64,000 bases of DNA, from the NCBI RefSeq assembly GCF_002288925.2, contig NW_022098022.1, positions 824,023-888,022 of the forward strand, given 5' to 3'. Shown in pieces: positions 21,833-33,759 of this stretch. The notes under the pieces were generated by a model. It saw only the letters and a program-made list of their open reading frames with translations. It did not search any database and was not told where the DNA came from. Positions within the stretch are counted from its first letter, which is position 1. Each line of letters opens with the position of its first letter. Origin of the DNA: Delphinapterus leucas. Taxonomy: Eukaryota; Chordata; Mammalia; Artiodactyla; Monodontidae. Position numbers and translations under genes: made by a program.

Positions 21833-24569
21833 ACCACGCTACCATCATTACTTCAAACGACATCTGCCGTAGCATTGCATTTATTTGTTTATTTTTACTG
21901 ATTGGAAAACTGAAGGCAAACTGGTACCACCTATTAGCAAAACACTGTCCATATAATCCCTGAGGAGATATTTTCTGATTCCTGAGTTAATAAACAGAAG
22001 ATTTGTTCCTCTGCCTTTTCGTCATCTTGCCTGGCCTCCCTCCTAATTGCTCTCTGTTGATAGTGTTTTAAAGACTAGTTTCTTACATGGTTCCCTGTGG
22101 GCTGGGCCACAAGCTGTGAAGTGAGTGGTCTGGTCTCAGCTGATGGGAAGCGTTAGAGGGGTATCACTTTATTCCAGGCCACGCATTTCCACAGCCTTGG
22201 CTCTCGGTGTAAGACAGAGGACACTCAGAATCCCATGGGGCCAGGACTTTGGTGGCAGAAGACATTAGGACATGAAGAAGCCCCTTGGGGCTGGAGGACA
22301 TGTCTCAGCATGGGTACAGCCACCCCATGGTGTTCTTCAAGCATCTAGTTTTCCGTCTGTGCAAATCCATGCAAATGGCAACTCATGACCAATGACCAAG
22401 CCACGCACTCGTGCAGAAAGCAATTTGTCACATCAGTTTACAGTATGGCTCCTATCCAGGTCCCAGAATAACTACACTGTGGTTTTTTAGGGGCCTTGGA
22501 ATATCTACCAACCTTAACTTAGTGAGAGCAATGCTTTATAGCTGACATAAGACAAAACTGAAATAATCAAATTAAGAGTGGTGCTTTCTAGCATGTGAGT
22601 CTGCCAATGCCTCTTCTTCATTAATTAGTTATTTCTGCCATTTCTTCACTAGCCCTGGGACAGCCCTAACAAATCCATTTTGCTCATTCTCTAACTTCCT
22701 AATATAGAGTAAATTACTGTTCAATTTTAATTCACGATTTAAAAAAAGCAGTGACCTAATAAAAGGAAATTTTTTGTAACCACCTTGTCCTTTGTTCCTA
22801 TTCCCCCACAGGTTATATATTTTAACAGGAAAATCTGTTTATGCCCCTTCAAATTTTTTTTTTAAATTGAGGCTGAGGGTCACACCGGCTCAATGACAGA
22901 AGACAGACATGGGCATTGTACTTAGCGAACCCCTCCTGTAAAGTCACATGCAAACACGAACAGTCAAAGCACTCAGTCAGGCTGAATGCTCCCTTGGGTA
23001 CAGACTTCCCCAAATTTTGAAATCAGACTGGCATCTTCAGAAAGCTCAGACATTCTTTCCCAAGTCTCAGGCCAAACAGGACTCCTTGAACCACACTGCT
23101 GGGGCCCAGGCTCCCAGGATAATCCTTCTTACCCAGGAGGAAGGGACCAAGAAGCACAGTGAAAAATTACCACAGTATCTCACAAATTTTAAACTCTAAC
23201 ATTTCCCTTGCACCAAATGCTGTGTCTGCAAAATACCAAAGCGTCCAGATGAAAAGTAAAACCTGTAGTCAGCCATTCTGACTTTTGTTCCGCACGACAA
23301 CAAACATAGAGATACTTATAATCGTTGGAATGGCTTATGATTTTTTTTGACATATTGTTAATTTATGCTGTTTCTTTCATTTCATTGAATTCTTTGATTA
23401 TCCACCAAATAGTGATATAATCGGTGCCCCATCCCAGTCAAGGCAGGGAGGGAATATTCAGTTTGAGTATTATTGGGTTCTTTGCTTTTCTCTTTCTCTT
23501 TTGGCCAATGTTGATCGAAGGGAAAAACAAACAAACAAACAAAATTTTATACAATCAAAGGTTTTATAATTTTGAGTTCAATTTTATAAAGCCCTGGGAA
23601 AGGGTGGAGCTTACTGACTAAAAATGATAAGCTTTGGCTTATCTGTGGATTTCAATTATTTATGATATTCCTTGTCTCCACTTCTAAAATGGACCACATT
23701 TTACATGTTTTCCATTCTTCCTACCAACTTTTAAACAATAGCAAGATTCTGTGCCATGGAAATTGTGTGATATTTAGTTCTAGGTGCAATTTTTTGCAAA
23801 ATATCATTTTGTAATTTTTTTAATTGAGGAAATGTTTCTGCATCTTTGTTGGGCTTAGTTAAAAATATCTGGCTAACCTTAGGACATTTAAAGTACGTTT
23901 ACAATCACACTGAAAAATATTACCTAAAGCCTATACCCTAAAGCATATTCACAAAATCAACTCTAAATCGTAACAGGCAAACTCTGAAATCTTCCTAGAG
24001 AATAGAGTTTGGAAAGACTCTTTTAGCATTGTTTTGTTTTGGTTTGGTTTGGGTGTCTTTCCCAGGCTAGGAAATAGGCAGTTGATTTGCCTGATTTAGG
24101 AAGAGTTTGGGGGTATGTGGAAGGTAACCTTTTGTTTCTTCACCAAGATATATGCTTACACGTGTGTTTTTAAGGCAGCAGCCTACCTACATAGCAGCAA
24201 CTGTCTCATATGAAAAGTTATCATTCAATGTGAATCTCAGAGGAGCACTAAAGCATTTGAGTTTATATGTTAGCTATTAAAGACTAAATGCTTGTTGTCA
24301 AGAACCTCCGGGTATGGGAAGAGTGCTTTTCGTGAACTGACAAGAGAAGGGTTTGAAGAGAGGGTACTTAGAAAACAAGGGGAGGTCGACATGTTTTATG
24401 ATCACGGCATTTATAGAAAGAGCTTTTGCTAGGGTGAAATGCTGGAGATCCGAAGGAATCTCATCAACAACGGATTTCAGAGAACCAAGTACTGCTTTTG
24501 CACTGAATATCGCATTATCTTTTTATAGGAGAAAACATAGGTGATTACATTTCAGGTTACGGTGTTCGA
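21833..24569. other. Unassigned sequence
   Basis: No gene or named repeat. It includes a short (CAAA)n at 23526-23541. The plus frame at 22948-23199 (83 codons) has no recognisable motif. Confidence 0.4.
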
Positions 24570-24619
24570 AATTAGGTGCGTAGCTCCCATTCATAATAAG
24601 AAGAGCTACGCACCTAATT
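24570..24619. repeat. Perfect 17-bp inverted repeat (hairpin)
   Basis: Arms are 'aattaggtgcgtagctc' (24570-24586) and its exact complement 'gagctacgcacctaatt' (24603-24619), separated by 16 bases. Two CpG-containing arms have stayed perfectly matched. I saw no transposon ends or target duplication around it. Confidence 0.9.
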
Positions 24620-24796
24620 CCAGAATACTTCAGTGACAATCTATCCTAAAAATGTAATTTATTTGAAGTCTATTATCAAACTATATGGGTAGGTTTTTCA
24701 CAGCCTTCGTCATGATTCACATTTGAATGAAAAGTCAGGAGGAGAATTTGAGGAAAGTATCAGCAAAGCAACTTGGGTAAATCACTTATCTAAGAT

Positions 24797-24823
24797 ATCT
24801 ATCTATCTATCTATCTATCTATA
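24797..24823. repeat. (ATCT)n microsatellite
   Basis: About six to seven uninterrupted tetranucleotide units. Confidence 0.95.
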
Positions 24824-26510
24824 TTGCACATATATTCCCAGGGTCTTTGTTTCCATGGACTGTGTGCAAAATATAATGCTAAGATTCTTAGAAAGAATCT
24901 TAACAGCTACTGAGGAAAATATAGATGGTAAATTATAAGTCTATTTTGTATTAACTGTTTTATCTTAACAGAGGAATCTCCCCATTACCTAAACCGAGAT
25001 CAAGGGGAAAAAATTACCCTGCATGCAGGAGGTGGCACATAACAGCCATTCACACCAGAGCTTTATTTTAGTTTTGGTTAATTACTGAGCATGTAAGGAT
25101 GTGTGTGTGTGTCTGCAAGAACTTTTATTAAAGGATTCTCCTATTGCTTTTCTCTGAGACACGCTTACCTGAAAAGTAAAAAAATAAGTGCCGGAAAGGG
25201 ATATTGAAAGAAAACAACAGTGGTTGCTACTATTGTGTGTAGCAATTAAACCACAACTTTGTTTAAAAAATCCCTTCTATTTTCTCTTTGCCCTTCTCTA
25301 AGCTGAAAAGCAAAAAAACTCTTCTGCAAGTATAAATTTATGTCAACTTCAAAGGAGGAAAAAAAAATAAAAGATTACTTATTTTGGATATAAAGTTAAT
25401 TCAAATCTAGTAATCTGAATAGAAAATTATATCAGCAACGCGACCATAGCTATTGTCATAGACTCAAGATGTGGGCACTTAACCTCTAAACTTCTGCAAT
25501 GATTTATTTTTCATCTGAAAAAAGAACAGTATGTTGTCTTTGAACGAAGAGCATCAGAAAGAAATATGTACCAGTAACTCAATTTTTCTGACGTAAAAAT
25601 GTTGTTGTCATTCTTACATATTTGTATTTCATAATTATTTCACAATCTAGAAAACCCTTTCTCCAAGGGAAAATTTTACTGAATTATGTATTAAAAGAGG
25701 AAACAAGCCATCGATAAAGCGAAGTCAAAGAACTGAAAGAATTCAACCCATTAAGCCAAAGAGTCAGGCACTTTCTGAATGATTTACTCTAGGAAACTGG
25801 ATCTTCTAGGCGAACCACCATATATACACATCCTGGGCAGGACATTTATCAGATTTTCTGTTGTAAATTCTTTTATAGCTTTCTAGTAGAAAACGCTTTT
25901 CATTTTGAGGAAACCCCTCAGAATAAGGTTTTAAATGAACCTGTTCCCAAGGTTCAAAAGCTTTACATTACTAGACCATGGTTACCATTGAGAAAACGCA
26001 CTGAGCTATATCAAGGAGAGAACAAAAATAACCAGGTACAAGTTCAATTCTCTAAGGTTGCCATGTAAGTGCTGCTTAGAAAGGATTAAGACTCCCTGGG
26101 AAGAAAAGAGCTTCCAAACAAATCACTTACAAAGTGGGGAAACACACATGCTCTATAATCCATTGTTTGGTCTACTCCATCCTAGTAGAAAATTCTCTCT
26201 AGTTACAAAGCAGAGATTCCATATTTTAGGATGTTCTCATTCAGCTAATTTTTCAGAAATAAAAAAGCTGTAGAAATGCCATTGCTTTCATATTATCAGA
26301 AAGAATTAGAAAATCAGCTTAATTACACTGTTTGGAATCATTTACCTACAGCTAATTCACAGAGGTTAACAGCATTAGTAATGAGCTACAAAGTACACAG
26401 CAGCTTAGCGCAAGTGTCTTATTTTGTCAAGACAAACAAGTTGTGTATTTTAAGAAGACTTTTTTGTCTTATTTGGTAGGTCTGGAGACATTTTTGTCCC
26501 CGGGACTTAC
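24824..26510. other. Unassigned AT-rich sequence
   Basis: No gene or named repeat recognised. A short (TG)n occurs near 25100. Confidence 0.4.
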
Positions 26511-26575
26511 CTTCTCTTCTTCTTTAAAGACGCCTTGAGTTTTCGTGCTTGCAAAGAAATTCGGAATCACTTTGT
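26511..26575 (-). CDS. Possible internal coding exon, protein unknown
   Basis: On the minus strand a pyrimidine-rich acceptor, 'gatttcctactcttctaag', ends at 26576. A 65-nt block follows, then a consensus donor AAG/GTAAGT at 26510. One frame is open throughout and would encode KVIPNFFASTKTQGVFKEEEK, ending in phase 0. Both splice signals and an open frame in so short a block are suggestive but can occur by chance. I cannot identify the protein. The possible terminal exon near 5.07 kb on the same strand also begins in phase 0, so the two could belong together. Confidence 0.25.
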
Positions 26576-26744
26576 CTTAGAAGAGTAGGAAATCTAAAAC
26601 AAAATAAATGAAATATATAAACTGGAAAAAAGCTTGATCTGATGTTTTATATGCATAATTTCAGTTCTGAAACTCTTAAAAAACTGAGATGCATGGTAAC
26701 GAGAGATTACTGCTGACTTAAAACAAATGGAACAATTCTTTTTT

Positions 26745-26845
26745 TTTGAATTTTATTTACTTTTTATACAGCAGGTTCTTATTAGTTATTATTTTATACA
26801 TATTAGTGTATATAGGTCAATCCCAATCTCCCAATTCATGAATGG
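26745..26845 (-). mobile_element. Artiodactyl-type LINE-1 3' UTR fragment, minus orientation
   Basis: 'gaattttatttactttttatacagcaggttcttattagttattattttatacatattagtgtatataggtcaatcccaatctcccaattcat' is the reverse complement of an artiodactyl L1 3' UTR piece. It is truncated at both ends. Confidence 0.75.
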
Positions 26846-27639
26846 AAAAAATTCTTAATAATCATAAAAAGTCTACCGTAGCAGTGTGTTAAGCTAAACT
26901 TTATTTCATGAGTCCATCTAGAGCCTTTTTGCTTTTTTCTTCTAGTAGTAAAAGCAAGAAATTTATATGCTTATTTATCTTTGCGAAAAGTGAAATGTTT
27001 GTGAATTTATCTAGACCTGCCACCTTTTTGTCTTGTTTAAAGCCCCTCCCACTCAGTCCCTGTTGCTAATTCCGATTATACATGATGATAATTAGATTAA
27101 GGGTAGGACAAACTTTAGGCCACACTGTATTCCCAGAGCCCAAGATTATGTTTACTACTGTGTGAATTTACAAATACTTGTTTCTGGTTCTGTTGAAGGG
27201 AAAAAATGCATGTGTTCCTCGTTTTTGCATTTTACTTAGTCATTTTAAACAGCAATCACAGCTAAAATGAATCCATTCCTTGAGTTTTAACATTTAGTTT
27301 TCATTTTAGCATCATTATCCTTTGGAATAACTTCCAAGTGTCAAACAATGAGTCTTATTCTCTCTGTTCCTCCCTTTCCTTCTTTCTCAACTATACCAAG
27401 AAACAAAAAATGAAAATAACAACAAAGAAACAAAAATACAGGGAGGATATAAGATAGGCAAAGATAGGTCAGAAATTACTTTTAGGTTTTGAACATTGTT
27501 GACTAAGAGATAATTGATGTAATTATTAGAAAAAGGGAAGTGAAGAGAAAGAGCTAATTTTTCAGAAAGCCGTTGTATTTGTTTTCAAGGGGCCACATCA
27601 ATATCTAGTTAATACATTCGCTGAAAGTACTGAGTTGCA

Positions 27640-28740
27640 GTGTGGTGAGTCATGGAATGGATGTCATTCTCCAAGAGATGCAGAGAAGCTGGTCTACACT
27701 TGAGGAAATATCTACGTACAGTGTTGGGGAAGGAAGAGTCAGGAAAGGAGACAGGAGGAAAAGAATCTGGTCAAGGAGTCACACTGGAGGCCGTGGAGAG
27801 TGTTTTGTGAAGAGCTAATTGGTAAACAGTTGTGGATGAAGAATGTCACCTGCCACATGAGTAAACAAAGGATGCTCTGGCCATCAAGCTTTCAGACTCT
27901 GCAGCCACCTCCAACTGGGCTCCCTGCTTACCTCTTTGGAGCAGTCCCTCAGAGCTAACTGAGAGGCTGTCTCCCGGATCTAAGTCCTCAGCAAGTCCAC
28001 TGAATTAACATAATTCTCAGCTTTTACGTTGTGCTTTTTTTTTTTTCAGGTACCACAGTGTTAAACGCTACTGGTAGATTTGAAAGGACGAGAACTGTCT
28101 GAAAATCATAGATTTGATTTTGGAAAACATTTGTGTCTTCTGACACAGATATTTTGGTCACATAGAGGGTATAAAAGCTGACTTACAGGAGGAGGAAAGC
28201 TGGATCATGACAAGAAGAGGGAAAAAAAAAGTATGACAGAGTTGAGGAAAATGTCTTCTTGGTGGTCATTTTGCTTTTGGTTACTTAAGGATGAATCAGC
28301 TTGAGCATGTGACTGCAACAGAAATAGAGGCCAGTGAGGAGAGGAGGGTAATTAAGGTCAAGGGTAGGTGGGAGGTTTGGCTGTAAAGGAGGAGAGATGC
28401 CATTTTATCTGAGGCAGGAAGGAGAAAGTCATTTAAGAGGGACATGGGTGGAGCTGATGACTTGAAAAACTGTGAAACATGAAAGTGACTGGAGAGGATG
28501 CTTGGGCAACATGATTAGGTGTTAAACGTAAATGAACACACAAGGTCGGATAGGGATCCAGTGAGACTAGGTAGGACAGGTTTATCCTGGATTCTCATGA
28601 TTTTCTCAAGAAACTCTTCATGAGTCTCCAGCTAAGAAAATGAAAGGTGAAGCTAACCAAGGTTGGGGATCTTGGGTTGGCCAAAAACTGGATAGTCAAG
28701 GAGACGTACAAGAGTCAAGGAATGGGTGATTTTGGAGACG
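27640..28740 (-). mobile_element. LINE-2 ORF2 region, minus orientation, decayed
   Basis: The plus strand carries purine-rich text matching the complement of L2 ORF2. Examples are 'gtgttaaacgctactggtagatttgaaaggacgagaactg' and 'tagatttgattttggaaaacatttgtgtc', paralleling L2 'gtcaaatgctgctgataggtcaagtaagatgagga..gaccattggatttggcaacatgg'. No frame survives. Boundaries are loose. Confidence 0.55.
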
Positions 28741-28804
28741 GGGCTGTATGTTTCAATTGGTTGACAAAGCCCTTTCCCTCCTTCCCTCCCTTCCTTCCTC
28801 TAAT

Positions 28805-28900
28805 TCCTCACTTATTTATTTATTAAACAGATACTTACCGAGAACTTTCTTTCCTCTAAGCTTTGTGCTAGGCATCAGAGAGAGAAATAAGTGGCTCTTA
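28805..28900 (-). mobile_element. LINE-2 3'-end fragment, minus orientation
   Basis: 'cttatttatttattaaacagatacttaccgagaactttctttcctctaagctttgtgctaggcatcagagagagaaataag' is the reverse complement of an L2 end. Confidence 0.5.
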
Positions 28901-29032
28901 GATCAAGAATTTGTGGAGGAGGTGAGGTTACTTCCTAGTACTTTTTCTAACCATAATCATGTCAGCCACATTCATCAATCCTAGGCACACTATCTCTCTG
29001 TGTAATACGTGTATATTCGTATGGGTAGATCT

Positions 29033-29056
29033 TTCTCTCTCTCTCTCTATATATAT
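29033..29056. repeat. (CT)n(TA)n microsatellite
   Basis: 'ctctctctctctctatatatat', a short compound dinucleotide tract. Confidence 0.95.
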
Positions 29057-29149
29057 GGCTTCATTCATGCTTGTCTTATCTCTCACATGAATTCATCTGA
29101 TCTTTGCACACAGTGGGTACTTGATATATGACACAGATACAATATATAT

Positions 29150-29245
29150 GTCCTCTGTATTTTCATTTTTTATTGAGTTAGAATTAACATGCACTATTAT
29201 AGTAGTGTCAGGTGTACAACACAGTGATTCAGTAAAAACCTCGTG
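29150..29245 (-). mobile_element. LINE-1 3' UTR fragment, minus orientation
   Basis: 'ttttttattgagttagaattaacatgcactattatagtagtgtcaggtgtacaacacagtgattcag' is the reverse complement of the common L1 end (ctgaatcac..gtacacctgacac..). Compare the artiodactyl L1 copies at 18.7 and 43.4 kb. Confidence 0.65.
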
Positions 29246-29622
29246 CTCCTTCAGGCTGAGTGCTGGGGGTCTAAGAATGCCGCTCGGCCACAGTGCTACT
29301 GTTGCACAGCCAATAACGGCTATAGATGAGTCCAAATGAAGGGAGATTTCTACCAAATATCAAGGGGGAGGGGGGAGTGATGAGGCATCCTGAAATTGGA
29401 AATGGTTTCTTGAGCAGAGAAAAGTAATTCAACTCTGGTATGTGGTGATCTATGCCCACGGATCAGTATTCCTTTATTGAAAGAAAAAATAAAATAAAAT
29501 CATCTTTTAACCAAGAAAACAGGATTCTAACATCTCATGGAATCTGTGTGGGAGCCGCTGTGCACTGGAGAGCAAACGAGCAGTGAAGTAAAGGCTCTGG
29601 CTCTGTAGTACAGGGACTTCAA

Positions 29623-29660
29623 CTGCAATCCTCTGCTCTACCAGCTGAGCTACCGAAGGG
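29623..29660 (-). pseudogene. tRNA 5'-half relic, tRNA-Tyr-like
   Basis: The minus strand reads 'cccttcggtagctcagctgg' continuing 'tagagcagaggattgcag'. This gives a tRNA acceptor 5' strand, D arm with box A (tagctcagctgg) and anticodon stem, closest in memory to the 5' half of tRNA-Tyr. The homologous 3' half, T arm and box B are missing: nothing like ggttcgantcc follows. It cannot be a working tRNA gene and looks like a truncated tRNA-derived copy. It does not resemble the CHR SINE head. Confidence 0.6.
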
Positions 29661-30039
29661 ACCAGGGGACGTGGAATGGCTCCTGGAGACCCAAGGTTTG
29701 AGGGAGTGTTCCAGGGTTCCTCGAGAGTTGGATTTGAATTTCATCTTTTAAAATGTATACTGCAGTTTCTTACAGATATTCAAGAAGTTTATAGCTCTGC
29801 TTTGGTCTTGAATGCTAGACTCTGTGGATCTTTCCATATGTAATTGTTGATGGGTGAGCCCCACTATAGCACCTATGCTTCAGGTTCAGGGAAGGCCCAG
29901 GCTGGGCTTGGGCCTCTGGCTCTGACACTAACCCTCCACGATCTCACAGCACCATTAGGGTTGTTACGTTTGGTGTTACTTGTCCTATTCACATTTGTAA
30001 GATTCTGAAAGGGCAGGTTCTGAAACCCAGTTCCTGTGG

Positions 30040-30255
30040 ATGAACCCCAGCTTTGCTACGAAACTGCCATGACTGTGTAACCTTGAGTGAGACACTCAGT
30101 CTCTCTGTGCCTTAATTACTTCATCTTTAAAATGGGGAGAAAATGAAATCTTCCATGCATTTACCGAGATAGAGTTAATATTCGTAAGCACTTAGAGTGC
30201 TAGCTAATATTTTAAAATGCTGTTTAATTCTAATTATTATTAATATTTATACATT
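30040..30255 (+). mobile_element. MIR SINE
   Basis: 'gaaccccagctttgctacgaaactgccatgactgtgtaaccttgagtgagacactcagtctctctgtgccttaattacttcatctttaaaatggggagaaaatgaaat' is MIR in plus orientation, including the core and part of the tRNA-like region. Confidence 0.85.
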
Positions 30256-30899
30256 AAAATAGTTTTTTCCTAGTCAGCTGCAATCATTGTTTTTAAGAGT
30301 AGGAACAGAATCTTCATGGGTAGTGGGATATTTTAAATGGACATTTTTCAAGGGATGTTTAGATTGATTGGATTCATAATGAAAAGTCACATTCTCCTAG
30401 AACTAACTTTTCAATTCGTCTCAACCATCCTGAACAACAAACTGAAGAAGGAGGGAACAACTGTTGAAAATGCTCATGTAAAATCAGGTAAAGCAGAGAA
30501 AGTATAGTGATAATTGTCCTTAGGTTTCATCTTTTAGGGTGATTAATATGATCGTAAATCCTCAGTGTCTTTCTGTAGTGAATATATCCTCTACTCCCCA
30601 CCAAGTTTCAATTTTATCTCGAAACAAAGCATAGTGAGCAAAACAATAAGATGCAGATTCTTTCTGTATAAACTGACTGATTTGGAGGAGAGACCTTCAA
30701 GATGGTGGAGGAGTAAGACGCGGAGATCACCTTCCTCCCCACAGATACACCAGAAACACATCTACACGTGGAACAACTCCTACAAAACACCTACTGAACA
30801 CTGGCAGAAGACCTCAGACCTCCCAAAAGGCAAGAAACCCCCCACGTACCTGGGTAGGACAAAAGAAAAAAGAATAAACAGAGACAAAGAATAGGGACG

Positions 30900-31840
30900 G
30901 GACCTGCACCAGTGGGAGGGAGCTGTGAAGGAGGAAAGGTGTCCACACTAGGAGCCCCTTCGCGGGTGGAGACTGCGGGTGGCGGAGGTGGGAGCTTCGG
31001 GGCCGTGGAGGAGAGCGCAGCCACAGGGGTGCGGAGGGCAAAGCGGAGAGATTCCCGCACAGAGGATCGGTGCCGACCGGCACTCACCAGCCCGAGAGGC
31101 TTGTCTGCTCCCCCGCCGGGGCGGGCGGGGCTGCGAGCTGAGGCTCGGGCTTCGGTCGGAGCGCAGGGAGAGGACTGGGGTTGGCGGCGGGAACACAGCC
31201 TCCAGAGGTTAGTGCGCCACGGCTGGCCGGGCGGGAGTCCGGGGAAAAGTCTGGACCTGCCGAAGAGGAAAGCGACTTTTTCTTCCCTCTTTGTTTCCTG
31301 GTGCGCGAGGAGAGGGGATTCAGAGCTCCGCTTAAAGGAGCTCCAGAGACGGGTGCGAGCCGCGGCTAAAAGCCCGGACCCCAGAGAAGGGCATGAGACG
31401 CTAAGGCTGCTGCTGCCGCCACCAAGAAGCCTGTGTGCGAGCACAGGTCACTCTCCACACCCCCCTTCCGGGGAGCGTGTGCAGCCCGCCACTGCCAGGG
31501 TCCCGGGATCCAGGGTCAACTTCCCCGGGAGAACGCACGGCGCGCCTCAAGCTCGTGCAACGTCACGCTGGCCGCTGCTGCAACATCACGCCGCCTCTGC
31601 CGCCGCAGGCCCGCCCCGCACGCAGTGCCCCTCCCCCCCCCCCCCCCCGGCCTGAGTGCACCACCGCCCCCGAATCAGCGGCTCCTTTAACCCCGTCCTG
31701 TCTGAGCGAAGAACAGACGCCCTCCGGCGACCTACACGCAGAGGCGGGGCCAAATCCCAAGCTGAGCCCCGGGAGCTGTGCGAACAAAGAAGAGAAAGGG
31801 AAATCTCTCCCAGCAGCCTCAGGAGCAGCGGATTAAATCT
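30900..31840 (+). promoter_or_regulatory. LINE-1 5' UTR, CpG-rich internal promoter region
   Basis: A GC- and CpG-rich block at the L1 5' end, where L1 elements carry their internal RNA polymerase II promoter. It has a 16-base C-run at 31633-31648. Overlapping open frames on both strands (up to 247 codons) are by-products of GC-richness, not genes. The block could be annotated wrongly as a gene promoter if its L1 context were missed. Confidence 0.8.
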
Positions 31841-31966
31841 CCACAATCAACTTGATGTACCTGCATCTGTGGAATACCTGAACAGACAACGAATCCTCCC
31901 GAATTGAGGAGGTGGGGGGGTTTGCTTTCTGCTTCTAATTTGTTTCTGGTTTTATGTTTACCTTAG

Positions 31967-32250
31967 TTTAGTATTTACAGTTTATTATCACTGGTAGATT
32001 TGTTTATTGATTTGGTTGCTCTCTTCCTCCTTTTTTTCTTTTATATAGAGATATACATTTTTTTGCTTTTTCTCTTTTTTGTGAGTGTGTATGTGTATCC
32101 TCCTTTGTGTGATTCTGTCTGTATAGCTTTGCTTTTACCATTTGCCCTAGGGTTCTGTCTTTTTTTTTTTTAGTACAGTTTTTAGCACTTATTATAATTG
32201 GAGGATTTGTTTGTTGGTTTGGTTGCTCTCTTCTTTCTTTTATTTTTTCT
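31967..32250 (+). repeat. Direct duplication inside LINE-1 5' UTR
   Basis: Two diverged copies of a T-rich segment lie 207 bases apart. 'ggtagatttgtttattgatttggttgctctcttcc' (from 31994) is matched by 'ggaggatttgtttgttggtttggttgctctcttct' (from 32201). The text upstream is also similar (agtatttacagtttattatc / agcacttattataatt). This looks like an old tandem duplication in this L1 lineage. Confidence 0.7.
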
Positions 32251-32810
32251 TTTAATAACTTTTTAATTTTATTTTTCTTTCTTTCATTTTTTCCCCTCCG
32301 TTTTCTTCTGAGCCGTGTGGCTGACAGGGTCTTGGTGCTCTGACCCTGTGTCAGGCCTGTCCCTCTGAGGTGGGAGAGCCAAGTTCAGGACACTGGTCCA
32401 CCACAGAACTCCTGGCTGCACATAAAATCAAATGGCAAAAGCTCTCCCAGAGATCTCCATCTCAACACTATACCCAGCTCCACTTGACGACCAGCAAACT
32501 CCACTGCAGGACACCCCATGTCAAACAACTAGCAAGACAGGAACACAATCCCACCCATTAGCAGAGAGGCTGACTAAAATCATAATAAGTTCACAGACAC
32601 CCCAAAACATACCACCAGACGCGGTCCTGCCCACCAGAAAGACAAGATCCAGCCTCATCCACCAGAACACAGGCACTAGTCCCCTCCACCAGGAAGCCTA
32701 CACAACCCACGGAACCAACCTTACCCACTGGGGGCAGACACCAAAAACAACGGGAACTACGAACCTGCAGCCTGCCAAAAGGAGACCCCAAACACAGAAA
32801 GTTAAGCAAA

Positions 32811-33701
32811 ATGAGAAGACAAAGAAATACACACCAGATGAAGGAGCAAGGCAAAACCCCACCAGACCAAACAAATGAGGAGGAAATAGGCAGTCTACCT
32901 GAAAAAGAATTCAGAGTAATGATAGTAAAGAGGATACCAAATCTTAGAAATATAATGGAGAAAATACAAGAAACGTTTAACTAGGACCGAGAAGAACTAA
33001 AGAGTAAACAGATAATGATGAACAACACAATAAATGAAATTAAAAATTCTCTAGAAGGAATCAATAGCAGAATAACTGAGGCAGAAGAAGGGATAAGTGA
33101 CCTGGAAGATAAAGTAGGGGAAATAACTACTGCAGAGCAGAATAAAGAAAAAAGAATGAAAAGAATTGAGAACAGTTTCGGGGACCTCTGGGATAACATT
33201 AAATGCACCAACATTCAAATTATAGGGGTTCCAGAAGAAGAGAAAAAGAAAGGGACTGAGAAAATATTTGAAGAGATTATAGTTGAAAACTTCCCTAATA
33301 TGGGAAAGGAAATAGTCAATGAAGTCCAGGAAGCACACAGAGCCCCATACAGGATAAATCCAAAGAGGAACATGCCAAGACACATATTAATCAAACTATC
33401 AAAAATTAAATACAAAGAAAAAATATTAAAACAAGCAAGGGAAAAGGAACAAATAACATACAAGGGAACTCCCATAAGGTTAACAGCTGATTTCTCAGCA
33501 GAAACTCTACAAGTCAGAAGGGAGTGGCATGATATACTTAAAGTGATGAAAGTGAAGAACCTACAACCAAGATTACTCTACCCGGCAAGGATCTAATTCA
33601 GATTCTATGGAGAAATCACAAGCTTTACAGACAAGCAAAAGCTAAGAGAATTCAGCACCACCAAACCAGCTCTACAAGAAATTCTAAAGGAACTTCTCTA
33701 G
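32811..33701 (+). pseudogene. LINE-1 ORF1 (RNA-binding protein), interrupted
   Basis: ORF1p coats L1 RNA as a trimer and acts as a nucleic-acid chaperone. A frame of 296 codons runs from ATG 32811 to TAG 33699-33701. It is broken by two nonsense codons: TAG at 32982-32984 (codon 58) and TAA at 33594-33596 (codon 262). The longest open piece is 33015-33596. After a coiled-coil-like stretch (roughly codons 65-130, rich in E/K/I/N) comes the RRM region with 'NIQIIGVPEEE'. The C-terminal domain follows with 'PRHILIKLSKIKYKEKIL' and the conserved 'IRLTADFSAETLQVRREW'. It is shorter than primate ORF1p (about 338 aa), mainly at the N-terminus. The ATG choice is a guess based on frame. Confidence 0.92.
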
Positions 33702-33759
33702 GCAGGAAACACAAGAAAAGGAAAAGACCTACAAAAACAAATGCAAAACAATTAAGAAA

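Noticed and set aside
25140..25200. Donor/acceptor-like overlap on the minus strand (acceptor tract ending directly at GTAAGC)
   Set aside because: The acceptor AG and donor GT are adjacent, leaving no exon between them.
30791..31846. Long GC-rich open frames on both strands (up to 247 codons)
   Set aside because: They lie in the CpG-rich LINE-1 5' UTR, overlap each other on both strands, and translate to low-complexity P/S/R/A-rich text. Explained by base composition.
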